A stretch of DNA of 64,000 nucleotides from Nafulsella turpanensis ZLM-10 (GCF_000346615.1 NZ_ANNU01000019.1:1-64000); one strand, 5' to 3'. Shown: positions 16,163 through 25,898, counted from the stretch's first letter. A program made the numbers and translations. Notes: generated by a model not told the origin, from the sequence alone.

Positions 16163-17107
16163 ATGTACATCAATAATGTCTCAGCGTATATTCCCGAGGA
16201 GGTAGTGACAAACGAATACTTTGCGGACCTGAATGGTCTGTCCGACGATTGGATCATTGAACGAACAGGTATCCGGGAGCGACGCAAGGCCGGTCCGGGC
16301 GAAAATTCCAGTACCATGGGTATTGCAGCTGTACGGGCGGGTATTGAGGCGCTTCCTTATGATACACAGGACATTAACCTGATTGTAGGTGCTACTTATA
16401 CTCCTCACGACACCATCGCTACTCTCGGGCATGCTATTCAGCATAGCCTGGATATAGATGACATTCCTGTGGTTACCATCTCGTCTGCCTGTTCGTCGCT
16501 GGTAAATGCCATGGAGATTGTGGAAGGCTATTTTGCGCTCGGGAAAGCAGATAAAGCCCTTGTGGTAGCCTCTGAACATAATACCGGCTATAACAATGAG
16601 GAAGATAAAAAAGCCGGCCATTTATGGGGCGATGGAGCCGTAGCCTTTTTTGTCAGTAAAGAAAGGCAGAGCGATAAGGATATGCAGGTACAGGATATTC
16701 TTACTGGTGGGGCTGCTACCCGGGGAAAGGCCATGGAAGGGGTAACTCTCAAGCCTCTTGAAAGAGGTATTATTATGCCAAACGGGCGCGATGTTTTTAT
16801 TAATGCCTGTGTGTATATGCCTAAGGCAGTAAACGATATACTGGATCGTAATAAGCTGAGAATGGAGGATGTAGACTTTATTGTTCCCCACCAGGCAAAC
16901 CTCCGGATAACAAAAAATGTGGCAGGCACTTTAAATATACCCGAAGAAAAGGCACTTTCGAATGTGCAATACCTGGGTAACACAGGTTGTGCCGGCTGCG
17001 GTATTGCCATCGCCGAACATCAAAATGAATTTAAGAAGGGGCAGAAGCTGGTGGTGACTGTTTTTGGAGGGGGCTACTCTTTTGGCGCAATGCTAATAGA
17101 AGTATAG
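16163..17107 (+). CDS. 3-oxoacyl-ACP synthase III family protein (FabH-like)
   Basis: 314 aa from ATG 16163. An earlier in-frame ATG at 16124 would add 13 hydrophobic residues absent from FabH, whose N-terminus is normally M-Y-I. The thiolase-fold triad is complete: C110 in SSACSSL, H243 in VPHQANLR, N273 in LGNTGCAG. FabH condenses an acyl-CoA starter with malonyl-ACP to begin fatty-acid synthesis. Bacteroidota often carry several FabH-like enzymes, some for specialised lipids or pigments; the lone position and the unusual GNTGCAGCG sequence leave the role open. Confidence 0.88.
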   Translation: MYINNVSAYIPEEVVTNEYFADLNGLSDDWIIERTGIRERRKAGPGENSSTMGIAAVRAGIEALPYDTQDINLIVGATYTPHDTIATLGHAIQHSLDIDDIPVVTISSACSSLVNAMEIVEGYFALGKADKALVVASEHNTGYNNEEDKKAGHLWGDGAVAFFVSKERQSDKDMQVQDILTGGAATRGKAMEGVTLKPLERGIIMPNGRDVFINACVYMPKAVNDILDRNKLRMEDVDFIVPHQANLRITKNVAGTLNIPEEKALSNVQYLGNTGCAGCGIAIAEHQNEFKKGQKLVVTVFGGGYSFGAMLIEV

Positions 17108-17204
17108 GCGGCAGATAATAAAGGAGGAAGAAGTTTTTAGTTTTTTCCTGTTTCTGGGTATATTAGAGGAATAATAAAAACTTTACATCCAATTATTATT
17201 CCAA

Positions 17205-19934
17205 ATGAATAGAAAAATACGGAGCCTTTTGCTCCTGCTTTGTGCTCCGCTGGTCGCAGTCTATGCTCAGGAGCAGAAAGAAAAACTCTCTGGCTGGAGC
17301 CCGGAAGATATTATAAAGCAGGAATATGTTGCCAGTATGGAATTCTCACCCGATGGGAGACTGGTAGTATGGGAAAAGAAACGTCCTTCCACCGAAAAGG
17401 ATAAAATGGTGAGCGACCTGTACCTGACCCGCCTGGGAGAGAATAAGGAAGGGCAATATGCTACTGTACAACTCACCCGCACCGAAGAAAGCGACTTCAG
17501 TCCAATTTTCTCTGCTCAGGGAGACCTTATTTATTTTTTATCCTCCCGGGATGAAGGAAAGAAACTGTGGGCCATGAGTATATGGGGTGGAGAGGCTTAT
17601 GCCGTTGACAGCTTCGCTACTTCCATTGGAAATATTCAAAGGCTCGGGAATCATTCCATTGCCTTTATTGCCGAAGAGGGCAAGTCTCTTTACGAGCAGA
17701 TGCTCGAAAAAAAGAAAGACAATGTTATGGTGATTGAGGATACCGCCCACTTTAAAGCCAACCGCATATTTGCGTATGACCTGAAGGAGAAGCGGGCCCG
17801 TCGCCTTACAGATAATCGGTTCCCGATAAATGAGTACGCCGTTTCAAGAGATGGAAACTGGATGGTGAGCAGCCATGTAGGCTCTCCGCATTATGGTGCA
17901 GATGCACAGCCAAAAAACAAGGTATATCTCTGGAATCTGCTGAGCGGAGACAAAAAGGAAATTTTAGCGAAAGACTACCAAACACCTAATAGCTTTGCTT
18001 TTACAGAAGACAATAAAGGTTTTTACTTCTCAAGCGTGCAGTCGTCGGATCCGGAGTGGAATGGTGCCGGTGTGGACCTTTTACATTATTTCGATCTGGC
18101 GGAAAGTCAGGCAAAAAAAGTTAATCTGCAGTGGGATTGGGGCCTCGGAGGTAATTTCCAGGTAGTAGGAAACGATGTGTTGGCCGTGCTGGCGAATGGC
18201 CCGCTGAAAAAGCTGGCGTATTACCAGAAAAACGGACAGGAGTGGAAGGTAAAAGCCGTTGAAGCAGAAGGAAAGGGAAGTCACCTGAATCCTGCTAATG
18301 TGGCCCTGAATGGCAAAGATCTGCTGTATATTTATTCGACAGCCTCTACTCCGACGCAATACCTGAAAGGACAGCTTGCTGTAAACCGGAAGGATGCCAG
18401 AATCACTCAGCAGGGTGAACTGGTAAAGCTGAATGCGCACCTGGCAAACAAGAAGATTGGCCGTACAGAAGTAATGCGCTGGACAGGTGCCCTCGGCGAA
18501 GAAGTAACCGGTATTCTCTATTACCCTTACAACTACCAGAAGGGAAGGGCTTATCCTTTAATGCTGGCGATCCATGGCGGTCCGTCAGGAGTGGACCAGG
18601 ACCAGTGGAAAGCAAGCTGGGCCTATTATCCTCATTTACTGGCCGAAAAAGGTGCTTTCGTGCTAATGCCTAATTACCATGGGTCTTCGCACCATGGCCA
18701 GGAATTTGTGGAATCCATTAAAGGACATTATTATGAATATGAACTTACTGATATTCTGAATGGAACCCGGAAGCTAATAGATGAAGGCAAAGTAGATGAG
18801 GACTCACTGGGGGTAATGGGCTGGTCGAACGGAGCTATTTTAACAACCATGTTAACCGTACAACATCCTGACATGTTCAAGGTAGCGGCACCCGGTGCCG
18901 GCGATGTTAACTGGACCTCCGACTATGGAACCTGCGAGTTTGGCGTAAGCTTCGACCAGAGCTATTTTGGCGGCGCTCCATGGGACAACCTGAATGGCAA
19001 AACCTATAACGAGAACTATGTTTTAAAGTCTCCCCTTTTCGAGATGGAAAAGGTAAAGACACCTACTATTATCTTTCATGGAAGCGAAGACCGTGCCGTA
19101 CCACGTGATCAGGGGTGGGAATACTACCGTTCCCTGCAGCAGTTAAAGCAGGCACCTGTACGCTTCCTTTGGTTTCCCGGTCAGCCCCATAGCCTTCAAA
19201 AGCTTACCCACCAGGTAAGGAAGATGGAGGAAGAAATTGCCTGGTTCGACCGTTACCTGTTTGGTGATTATGAACCCGATAATGAGGCGTTTAGCCCAGA
19301 AAGCCCTTTAGCTCAATTGCTGGAGAAAGAAAAATCGGCCCGCCACCAGCATCTGCTGGGCGTTTGGAAGGATAACCTTCTCTTACCGGAAGTACTGGCA
19401 GTAAAAAAGGACTCCCTGCAGATTGGCCGCTATGAAGTAACCAATGCCCAGTTCAGGTTCTTTAAGCCAAGCCATACCTTTGCGGCAGGAGAAGACAATT
19501 ATCCTGTGCACAATGTTTCTTTCGAAGAGGCTCTGGCTTATACGCAGTGGCTAAGCGAAAAAACAGGTCAGCAGTACCGTCTGCCGAATAGCAGGGAAGC
19601 CGCAGGCTTGCAGGAAAAAGCCCGCGAAACAGGAAGCAATGAAAACACCCTCAACTACTGGGCTGGCTATGCACTTACGTATGATGATGTTGCAGAGCTC
19701 AGACAAAAGCTTAAGGAAGTAAAAGGAAGCCTGATAAAAGAAGCCGGCTCTTTTAAGCCATTGGTATTAGGGGAAACCAAAGTGTATGACCTGGGAGGAA
19801 ACGTAGCAGAATACTACCAGAAGGATGGCAAAGCCGCCACGTATGGTTATAGTGCCTACGACTTTGTGGATGCCTCTTCAGCCGAAAGTAAAACGACTCC
19901 TGAACATACAGGCTTCAGGGTTGTGAGGGATTAA
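17205..19934 (+). CDS. S9 prolyl-oligopeptidase family peptidase fused to an FGE-sulfatase-like domain
   Basis: 909 aa. Signal peptide 1-21. Residues about 30-420 form a beta-propeller with TolB-like repeats (EFSPDGRLVVWEK, NEYAVSRDGNWMV). Residues about 425-690 are the alpha/beta-hydrolase domain with Ser541 (GWSNGA), Asp629 (GSEDRAVP) and His662 (QPHSLQ). Unusually, residues about 730-909 resemble a formylglycine-generating-enzyme/sulfatase-modifying-factor domain: GRYEVTNAQFRFF, YPVHNVSFEEALAYTQWLS, RLPNSREAA, LGGNVAEYY and the terminal GFRVVRD. It is probably a periplasmic or surface dipeptidyl/acylaminoacyl peptidase. The FGE-like part may be a binding module, as its catalytic cysteines are not evident. 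Confidence 0.88.
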   Translation: MNRKIRSLLLLLCAPLVAVYAQEQKEKLSGWSPEDIIKQEYVASMEFSPDGRLVVWEKKRPSTEKDKMVSDLYLTRLGENKEGQYATVQLTRTEESDFSPIFSAQGDLIYFLSSRDEGKKLWAMSIWGGEAYAVDSFATSIGNIQRLGNHSIAFIAEEGKSLYEQMLEKKKDNVMVIEDTAHFKANRIFAYDLKEKRARRLTDNRFPINEYAVSRDGNWMVSSHVGSPHYGADAQPKNKVYLWNLLSGDKKEILAKDYQTPNSFAFTEDNKGFYFSSVQSSDPEWNGAGVDLLHYFDLAESQAKKVNLQWDWGLGGNFQVVGNDVLAVLANGPLKKLAYYQKNGQEWKVKAVEAEGKGSHLNPANVALNGKDLLYIYSTASTPTQYLKGQLAVNRKDARITQQGELVKLNAHLANKKIGRTEVMRWTGALGEEVTGILYYPYNYQKGRAYPLMLAIHGGPSGVDQDQWKASWAYYPHLLAEKGAFVLMPNYHGSSHHGQEFVESIKGHYYEYELTDILNGTRKLIDEGKVDEDSLGVMGWSNGAILTTMLTVQHPDMFKVAAPGAGDVNWTSDYGTCEFGVSFDQSYFGGAPWDNLNGKTYNENYVLKSPLFEMEKVKTPTIIFHGSEDRAVPRDQGWEYYRSLQQLKQAPVRFLWFPGQPHSLQKLTHQVRKMEEEIAWFDRYLFGDYEPDNEAFSPESPLAQLLEKEKSARHQHLLGVWKDNLLLPEVLAVKKDSLQIGRYEVTNAQFRFFKPSHTFAAGEDNYPVHNVSFEEALAYTQWLSEKTGQQYRLPNSREAAGLQEKARETGSNENTLNYWAGYALTYDDVAELRQKLKEVKGSLIKEAGSFKPLVLGETKVYDLGGNVAEYYQKDGKAATYGYSAYDFVDASSAESKTTPEHTGFRVVRD

Positions 19935-19961
19935 CCGCTGGTTTACAAATTTTTAAAATAT

Positions 19962-20009
19962 GCTCTGCTGCAGGGTTCCTGATATTTTTCGGTAATCCTG
20001 CAGAAGAGC
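19962..20009 (+). terminator. Stem-loop after the S9 peptidase gene
   Basis: GCTCTGCTGCAGGGTTCC (19962-19979) pairs with the reverse complement at 19991-20009 with few mismatches, followed by a T-rich stretch. It is probably a terminator between the peptidase gene and thiL. Confidence 0.55.
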
Positions 20010-20049
20010 TTATTTGTTATAGACCTCTCCTTTTTAATTTAAAGAAGTG

Positions 20050-21087
20050 ATGAAACAAGAAAAGCGTACCGAAATAAGCAGTATTGGTGAATTCGGTTTA
20101 ATTGAACGTATCAGTAGGAATACCGAAGCACTCAATGAGAGTACTGTTAAAGGAATAGGCGACGATGCGGCTATTTTAGATAGCAGCGACAAGCAGCGTG
20201 TGCTTACCACCGATATGTTGCTGGAGGGCGTTCATTTCGACCTGGCCTACATGCCCCTGCAGCACCTCGGTTACAAAGCGGTGGCTGTAAATGTTTCGGA
20301 TGTGGCAGCCATGAATGCGGTGCCCAAACAAATAACCGTAAACATAGGGCTGAGCAATCGTATGTCGGTCGAGGCGGTAGATGCTTTATACGATGGTATC
20401 AAAGCCGCCTGTAAAGACTATAAGGTTGACCTGGTGGGGGGCGATACTACTGCTTCCTATTCGGGTCTGGTTATTTCTGTTACCGCCATAGGGGAGGCAG
20501 AGGCTGCTAAGGTAGTACGCCGTTCCGGCGCTCAAAAGGGCGATATTGTTTGTGTAACCGGCGATTTAGGCGGTGCCTTTATTGGTTTACAGGTGCTGGC
20601 ACGGGAAAAGCAGGAGTTCGTGGAGAACCCGGAAATGCAGCCACAACTTGGTACTTATAGCTATATTGTGCAGCGCCAGCTGAAGCCCGATGCGCGGATG
20701 GATATCATCCATGAGCTGGCCGAGCAAAATATTGTTCCCACGAGTATGATTGATGTGTCGGATGGTCTGGCTTCTGAATTACTCCATATCTGCCGAAACT
20801 CCGGTGTAGGGGTGCAGATATATGAAGATAAGCTGCCGATTGACAAGCAGACCTACGATACGGCCGTGGAATTTGGCATCGACCCTATTACCTGCGTCAT
20901 GAACGGGGGCGAAGACTACGAGCTTCTGTTTACCATTAGCCAGAGTGAATACGAAAAGCTGAAGAACCACATGGACATCCACTTTATCGGCTTCGTTAAT
21001 GAGCATGCCAATCAGGCCAGGCTGGTTACTAAAGGCGGCAACGTAGTGGATATCAAGGCCCAGGGCTTTACGCATTTTAAGAAGTAG
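20050..21087 (+). CDS. thiL: Thiamine-monophosphate kinase
   Basis: 345 aa from ATG 20050, directly after a GTG that could also start translation. It phosphorylates thiamine monophosphate to thiamine diphosphate with ATP. AIR-synthase-like fold: GEFGLIERI at the N-terminus, KGIGDDAAILD, TTDMLLEGVHFDL, AVNVSDVAAMNA, LVGGDTTAS, VTGDLGGAF and GGEDYELLFT. It is not clustered with other thiamine genes, and no TPP riboswitch is seen in the 100 bp upstream. Confidence 0.93.
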   Translation: MKQEKRTEISSIGEFGLIERISRNTEALNESTVKGIGDDAAILDSSDKQRVLTTDMLLEGVHFDLAYMPLQHLGYKAVAVNVSDVAAMNAVPKQITVNIGLSNRMSVEAVDALYDGIKAACKDYKVDLVGGDTTASYSGLVISVTAIGEAEAAKVVRRSGAQKGDIVCVTGDLGGAFIGLQVLAREKQEFVENPEMQPQLGTYSYIVQRQLKPDARMDIIHELAEQNIVPTSMIDVSDGLASELLHICRNSGVGVQIYEDKLPIDKQTYDTAVEFGIDPITCVMNGGEDYELLFTISQSEYEKLKNHMDIHFIGFVNEHANQARLVTKGGNVVDIKAQGFTHFKK

Positions 21088-21096
21088 ACGTAAGTA

Positions 21097-21166
21097 AGAT
21101 ATGAGACATAAGGCATTAGACATGAAGTGATATCCTATGTCTTAAGTCTCACATCTCATGTCTGTC
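21097..21166. repeat. Imperfect inverted repeat rich in GAGACATAAG-type words
   Basis: Between the convergent thiL and SDR genes, words such as ATGAGACATAAG, AGACATG and their reverse complements (CTTAAGTCTCACATCTCAT) form an imperfect hairpin. It resembles the dispersed intergenic inverted repeats often found between convergent genes in Bacteroidota genomes. It may act as a bidirectional terminator. Confidence 0.5.
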
Positions 21167-21973
21167 TTAGCTGAAAGGAGAATCCTTCTCTTTTGCCATT
21201 TTATTATACACGATAGTATCCATCAGACCGGGCACCCATTTATTGAGGAAGACAGCCAGTTTGCCCTCCGTGGTGAGTACGATATCGCGCTTGCGCTTTT
21301 CTGTGGCTCTTACAATGGCCTCAGCTACCTCTTCGGCACTCATCATTTTATCTTCTTCTCGCGGCGACTCGCCCTGCTGGCTGCCATCGGCGGTAAGAGC
21401 GGCATTGCGGATGTTGGAGGTTGTAAAGCCGGGGCAGGCAACGAGTATGTGTACTCCCCGTTTCATAACCTCTGTACGAAGCGCTTCCATAAAACCCTGC
21501 ATCGCATATTTAGAAGCCGTATAGGCAGTTCGTGCAGGTGTGCCGCGGTAACCGTTAATAGAGCTGATGCCAATAATGGAGCCTTTGGAGCGCAAAATAT
21601 AGGGCAGGCAGTATTTGGTTGCATATACGGTGCCATAGAAATTAATATCCATAACCTGCCGGAACACATCGAGCTGTAGCTTTTCGAAAAGGGCCCGCAT
21701 AGAAATACCGGCATTGTTAACCAAAATATCAATGCGGCCCCATTTATTCATTACCTCGGCGGCCATGCGGCTGTTGTCATCTTCCTTTGCTGCATCTGCT
21801 ACTACAGCAAACACTTCAATGCCTTGTGCCTTTAGCTGCGCTGCTGCTGCATCGAGCTTTTCCTTATTTCTTCCGCTAATGGCTACTCTTGCACCCTTTC
21901 TGCCGAATGCCTCCGCACAGGCAAAGCCAATGCCGGATGAACCTCCGGTGATAATTACTACTTTATCTTTCAT
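21167..21973 (-). CDS. Short-chain dehydrogenase/reductase (DHRS7B-like)
   Basis: 268 aa classical SDR. TGGSSGIG (9-16) binds NAD(P)H, NNAG at 86-89, catalytic S138 (ISSIN), Y151 and K155 (YTASK). The C-terminus extends past the Rossmann fold with a hydrophobic LNKWVPGLMDTIVYNKM segment that could bind a membrane, as in the DHRS7B-like subgroup. Arg at 35 (SGRN) suggests NADP(H). Substrate unknown. It lies 57 bp downstream of, and co-directional with, the gliding-motility-type gene. Confidence 0.88.
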   Translation of the reverse strand: MKDKVVIITGGSSGIGFACAEAFGRKGARVAISGRNKEKLDAAAAQLKAQGIEVFAVVADAAKEDDNSRMAAEVMNKWGRIDILVNNAGISMRALFEKLQLDVFRQVMDINFYGTVYATKYCLPYILRSKGSIIGISSINGYRGTPARTAYTASKYAMQGFMEALRTEVMKRGVHILVACPGFTTSNIRNAALTADGSQQGESPREEDKMMSAEEVAEAIVRATEKRKRDIVLTTEGKLAVFLNKWVPGLMDTIVYNKMAKEKDSPFS

Positions 21974-22030
21974 GCTAATTTAAATTCGGCAGCAAAGTAA
22001 GGCTTTTTTTAAGAAAGGCGAAAGCAGCAC

Positions 22031-24355
22031 TTACTGCATGGAGTCCCCGCTTTCATCTTCTCTTATCAGCGAGAGGGCACTTCGGAAGGAGAAGTTGGTA
22101 TAATTCAACTCATAATAGTATACCCCTGCCGGATGGCCGCTGCCGTCCCATGAAAAATGGCGGTCATCGGTCTCGTAGAGTACCTGTCCCCAGCGGTTTA
22201 AAATGCGGATGGCGGTTAATTTATTGTAGCAGACATCTTCGGGCAGGCCAAGAATGGTAAAAGAATCATTAATGCCATCGCCATTAGGGGTAAAGACATT
22301 CGGAAAGGTAATGTCACTGAACGAGATTTCCTCTTCTATCAGCCGCAGGCGCAGGCTTAGTGTGTCCTGAGTCTGGGTATAACAGGGGTTGTCGTGTACA
22401 CTAAAGTAAAAGGTAGCATACGTTTCAGTGGCGCCTCCTGTAAAGACATTACAATCAGGTATTATTTTTAACAGAGAGCTCACTTCGCCGCCACCCGCTC
22501 TTGCATCCTGCCACTCAAAAGGAAGTGGCGCACCACTGGCAGTAACGAGGCTGTCGAGCCGGAGCGTAAGGGTATCGGCCGTATTAGGGTCAAGTGCTTT
22601 TACTTCCAGAGCAAGGCTGCTGTCGGGAGTAATTTCAATCAGGTAATCATTCAGGCCAATGATGGCAAGTTCAGGCGCTGCATTGGGCGGAGGTGAAAGG
22701 GCAAGGTTTACCGTTACCGTATCTGCCGAAGCCTGATCGCATACATCTTCATCTTCCGTAATAAAGAAGAGCGTAAAATAATTTCTGGCCTGCAGATTGA
22801 TGTTTTCGCAGCTGGTTTCCCAGCGGAAGGTGCCCTGTAAGGGGCCGGCGCCTTCCAGCGGGGTAAAGCTCATGCCGTATTCTTCTGGCAAAAAACCATC
22901 GCCGGCTGCGGTAAGGGTGAGACGATCGTGGTCGGGATCATAACCGTTTACATCAAAAACAATGGATTCTCCCAATTCATAAAAGAGAGTGGCATTATCT
23001 GAAGCAGACGTGGTGACGGAGGTCGTGGTTTGGGGGCTTTTGTTTCTCAGGCCCAGAGAGGTATCGACGGTCACCCTGAGCGTATCGGTAAGAGGGGTGG
23101 CACAGGCATCGTCATAAGCCACTACATCAAAAATGTAATTTCCATCTGCCATGGGTGGGCACAGTGGCAGGCACAGCTCAAGGCTTAAAATACGGTTGTT
23201 GCGGTCGACACTGCCCTTGCTGATGGAAAGATAGTTTCCGGAAGAGTGGTCGGAGTAGTTTACCGGAATTACTTTAAATTCAATAGGCTCCTCTCCGTTT
23301 ACTACCTGGCCTTCTGCATCTACATCCTGATCGCTCACCTGCAGTGTAAGACAGCGGTTATTTTCAAAGTCGCTGAAATCTTTCTCTGTTAGCAGGACTT
23401 CATTTTCATAAAATGCTTCGCTGCCAGGCTTCTGGGCCTGGAGCACGGGAGGGTGGTCACTGCCTTCATAATCATATACCAGCATCTGGAAGTCGCGCCT
23501 TACCTCCCCGATTTTTTCGCCATCACGGTACTCTTCTGCCATAACTGAAAAAACGAAAAGCCCTGTTTGGGTAGGAGTTACTCTTATTAAACCATTTTGG
23601 TCGATGTAGAGCGGAGGGGTGCCGGGTACTACATTTTCCAGGCTATAGCCGTGTGCCCACAATACTTCATCATATGGGCCGGGCCGGGGTGGGGGAACTA
23701 TATGCCCGGGTTGTGGTGAACTTGAGCCCGCCAGAGGAGTTACCAAGGAATACACCAGTGAATCTCCATCGGCATCAGTACCGCTGAAGTCGAAGTAGAA
23801 AGGATATCCAAGGCGTGCAAAATCGCTTAGGGGAGGAAAAAGGCTTGGGGAGGAGTTAATGAAGGGAGCTCCCTCCTTTACAACAGGGGGAAATTCCAGG
23901 TAAAAGGCCTGGCCTTTCACATAAGGATTCCGGATATTACTAATAACTCCATTCCGGCAACAGCGCTCATAATTAATATAATAACCTTCGGGCTGTGTAA
24001 AAACAGTATCTTCAAGGGTAATTTCAGCCGAATAAACCACCTTGCTGGTGCTTAGCTGCGGAATAACACAATCGGGATTGGTGTAGGGTACCTGGGTATG
24101 GCTGACTTTTGGCAGGGTAATACTGCGAATCCTGCTGTTGTTGGATTTCTGCCAGATGTGGACTGTTGCATTAGGATCGATGGCGGCCGGATCTTCGATA
24201 TTAATATCGTCGGAGTACAGGATGAGACTCAGCAGGTAGCGATTTCCTTCGATATGCACCAGCTCTAATTCTCCTCCCACAATATGTGTGGCCTGTGCCG
24301 GTTGCAGAAACGCAAACAGGCAAAAAAGTGGTAAAAAAAATCTTAACAGCTTCAT
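22031..24355 (-). CDS. Large secreted protein with gliding-motility-associated (T9SS type B) C-terminal domain
   Basis: 774 aa from ATG 24355. An in-frame ATG at 24496 would place 47 residues before an otherwise perfect signal peptide and would extend into the divergent rlmD gene. Signal peptide, then THIVGGELEL and the Cys-containing YINYERCCRN block found in many long Cytophagales surface proteins, then Ig/cadherin-like repeats (DADGDSLVYSL, DPDHDRLTLT). The end, FPNVFTPNGDGINDSF...ILNRWGQVLYE...WDG...PAGVYYYEL, is the gliding-motility-associated C-terminal domain that directs secretion by the type IX system. It is probably an adhesin or surface-matrix protein. Confidence 0.9.
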   Translation of the reverse strand: MKLLRFFLPLFCLFAFLQPAQATHIVGGELELVHIEGNRYLLSLILYSDDINIEDPAAIDPNATVHIWQKSNNSRIRSITLPKVSHTQVPYTNPDCVIPQLSTSKVVYSAEITLEDTVFTQPEGYYINYERCCRNGVISNIRNPYVKGQAFYLEFPPVVKEGAPFINSSPSLFPPLSDFARLGYPFYFDFSGTDADGDSLVYSLVTPLAGSSSPQPGHIVPPPRPGPYDEVLWAHGYSLENVVPGTPPLYIDQNGLIRVTPTQTGLFVFSVMAEEYRDGEKIGEVRRDFQMLVYDYEGSDHPPVLQAQKPGSEAFYENEVLLTEKDFSDFENNRCLTLQVSDQDVDAEGQVVNGEEPIEFKVIPVNYSDHSSGNYLSISKGSVDRNNRILSLELCLPLCPPMADGNYIFDVVAYDDACATPLTDTLRVTVDTSLGLRNKSPQTTTSVTTSASDNATLFYELGESIVFDVNGYDPDHDRLTLTAAGDGFLPEEYGMSFTPLEGAGPLQGTFRWETSCENINLQARNYFTLFFITEDEDVCDQASADTVTVNLALSPPPNAAPELAIIGLNDYLIEITPDSSLALEVKALDPNTADTLTLRLDSLVTASGAPLPFEWQDARAGGGEVSSLLKIIPDCNVFTGGATETYATFYFSVHDNPCYTQTQDTLSLRLRLIEEEISFSDITFPNVFTPNGDGINDSFTILGLPEDVCYNKLTAIRILNRWGQVLYETDDRHFSWDGSGHPAGVYYYELNYTNFSFRSALSLIREDESGDSMQ

Positions 24356-24412
24356 ATTTACAATATAGCCATAAATTTTAAAAGAAGAGCGGTGCAAGCA
24401 GCTAAAATGCTT

Positions 24413-24420
24413 TACCTTTG
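24413..24420 (+). promoter_or_regulatory. Putative promoter (-7) for rlmD, near-leaderless
   Basis: TAccTTTG followed by CA, exact TAnnTTTG, ending 8 bp before the ATG at 24429. Initiation about 7 nt after the box would give an almost leaderless mRNA. No -33 TTG. Confidence 0.45.
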
Positions 24421-24428
24421 CAGCCGGT

Positions 24429-25832
24429 ATGAAAAAGCTTAAAAAGAACGAGATAATTCCGGCCATTACCATTGAGTCGGTAGCGGCAGAAGGCAAGTGC
24501 GTAGGGCGCTATGAGGGGCAGGTAGTGTTTGTGGCCGATGTAGCGCCAGGCGATGTGGTGGACCTCCGGATTATTCGTAAAAGAAAGAATTTCCTGGAAG
24601 GAAGAGTAGAGAAGTTTCATCATTACTCAACCCTCCGCGAAACTCCTTTCTGTGAACATTTCGACCTCTGCGGAGGCTGTAAATGGCAGCACCTGCAGTA
24701 CGATGCACAGCTGAAGTATAAGCAGCAGCAGGTGGTGGACCACCTTCAGCGTATTGGAAAAGTGGCCCTGCCTCAAATAAAGCCGATTATTCCATCCGGT
24801 GAAACCCGCTATTACCGTAATAAGCTGGAGTTTACCTTCAGCAATAAAAAGTGGCTTACGCGGGAGCAGATTAATTCCGGCGGTGAGGAGCTTGACCGGA
24901 CTGCCCTGGGTATGCACATGCCCGGCCGGTTCGATAAGGTACTGGACCTGGAGAATTGCCACCTGCAACCGGTGCCGAGCAACGATATCCGCCTCGCGGT
25001 TCGAACCTATGCGCGGGAGCATGGGCTGGAATTCTTCGACCTTATTCATATGCAGGGCTTAGTGCGAAATCTAATTATCCGCACGGCCAGTACCGGGGAG
25101 CTGATGGTAATTGTGCAGTTTGGCCGTTACGACGATGCCATTGAAGGACTGATGCACCACCTGAAGGAGCAGTTTCCGCAGATTACCTCGCTTCAGTATA
25201 TTATTAACCAGAAGCTTAACGAAACCTACCACGACCAGGAGGTAGTGCTCTTCCATGGAAAGCCCTACATTGGGGAGGAGATGGAAGGCCTTCGGTTCCG
25301 TATCGGACCAAAATCTTTTTACCAGACCAACAGCGAGCAGGCCTATGTACTGTACAAAGTGGCGCGCGAATTTGCCGGTCTGGATGGCTCACAGGTAGTG
25401 TATGATCTTTACACCGGTACCGGTACCATTGCCAATTTTGTGGCGCGCCAGGCAAGGCAGGTGGTAGGAGTGGAGTATGTACCCGAAGCCATCGATGATG
25501 CCAAAGTAAATGCCGAAATCAATGGCATTGATAATACGAAGTTCTTTGCCGGCGATATGAAGGACATCCTCACGCCCGACTTTGTGGCCCGCCACGGGCA
25601 GCCCGATGTGGTAATTACCGACCCTCCACGTGCCGGTATGCACCCCGATGTGATACAGACGCTCCTGCAGGTAGCTCCACAGCGGATTGTGTATGTAAGC
25701 TGTAACCCCGCCACCCAGGCACGCGACCTGCAACTACTCGATGAGCAGTACAAAGTAAGCGCTGTGCAGCCGGTAGATATGTTCCCGCATACACATCATG
25801 TGGAGAACGTAGTCTTGCTCGAAAAGAGGTAA
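24429..25832 (+). CDS. rlmD: 23S rRNA (uracil-C5)-methyltransferase, RlmD-like
   Basis: 467 aa. N-terminal TRAM domain (VAAEGKCVGRYEGQVVFVADVAPGD), a Fe-S cysteine set (CEHFDLCGGCKWQHLQY), and a C-terminal Rossmann methyltransferase with YDLYTGTGTIANF (SAM site), TDPPRAGMH and the catalytic Cys in YVSCNPATQARDL. Enzymes of this class methylate U1939 (RlmD) or related uridines of 23S rRNA; TrmA-type alternatives are less likely given the TRAM domain and cluster. The start is divergent from the gliding-motility-type gene, 73 bp apart. Confidence 0.9.
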   Translation: MKKLKKNEIIPAITIESVAAEGKCVGRYEGQVVFVADVAPGDVVDLRIIRKRKNFLEGRVEKFHHYSTLRETPFCEHFDLCGGCKWQHLQYDAQLKYKQQQVVDHLQRIGKVALPQIKPIIPSGETRYYRNKLEFTFSNKKWLTREQINSGGEELDRTALGMHMPGRFDKVLDLENCHLQPVPSNDIRLAVRTYAREHGLEFFDLIHMQGLVRNLIIRTASTGELMVIVQFGRYDDAIEGLMHHLKEQFPQITSLQYIINQKLNETYHDQEVVLFHGKPYIGEEMEGLRFRIGPKSFYQTNSEQAYVLYKVAREFAGLDGSQVVYDLYTGTGTIANFVARQARQVVGVEYVPEAIDDAKVNAEINGIDNTKFFAGDMKDILTPDFVARHGQPDVVITDPPRAGMHPDVIQTLLQVAPQRIVYVSCNPATQARDLQLLDEQYKVSAVQPVDMFPHTHHVENVVLLEKR

Positions 25833-25898
25833 AAAACCTTCGTTTTTTAGTGTAAGCTTCGGGAAAGACTGTGGCTATTTGAAGTAGTGATGACTATG

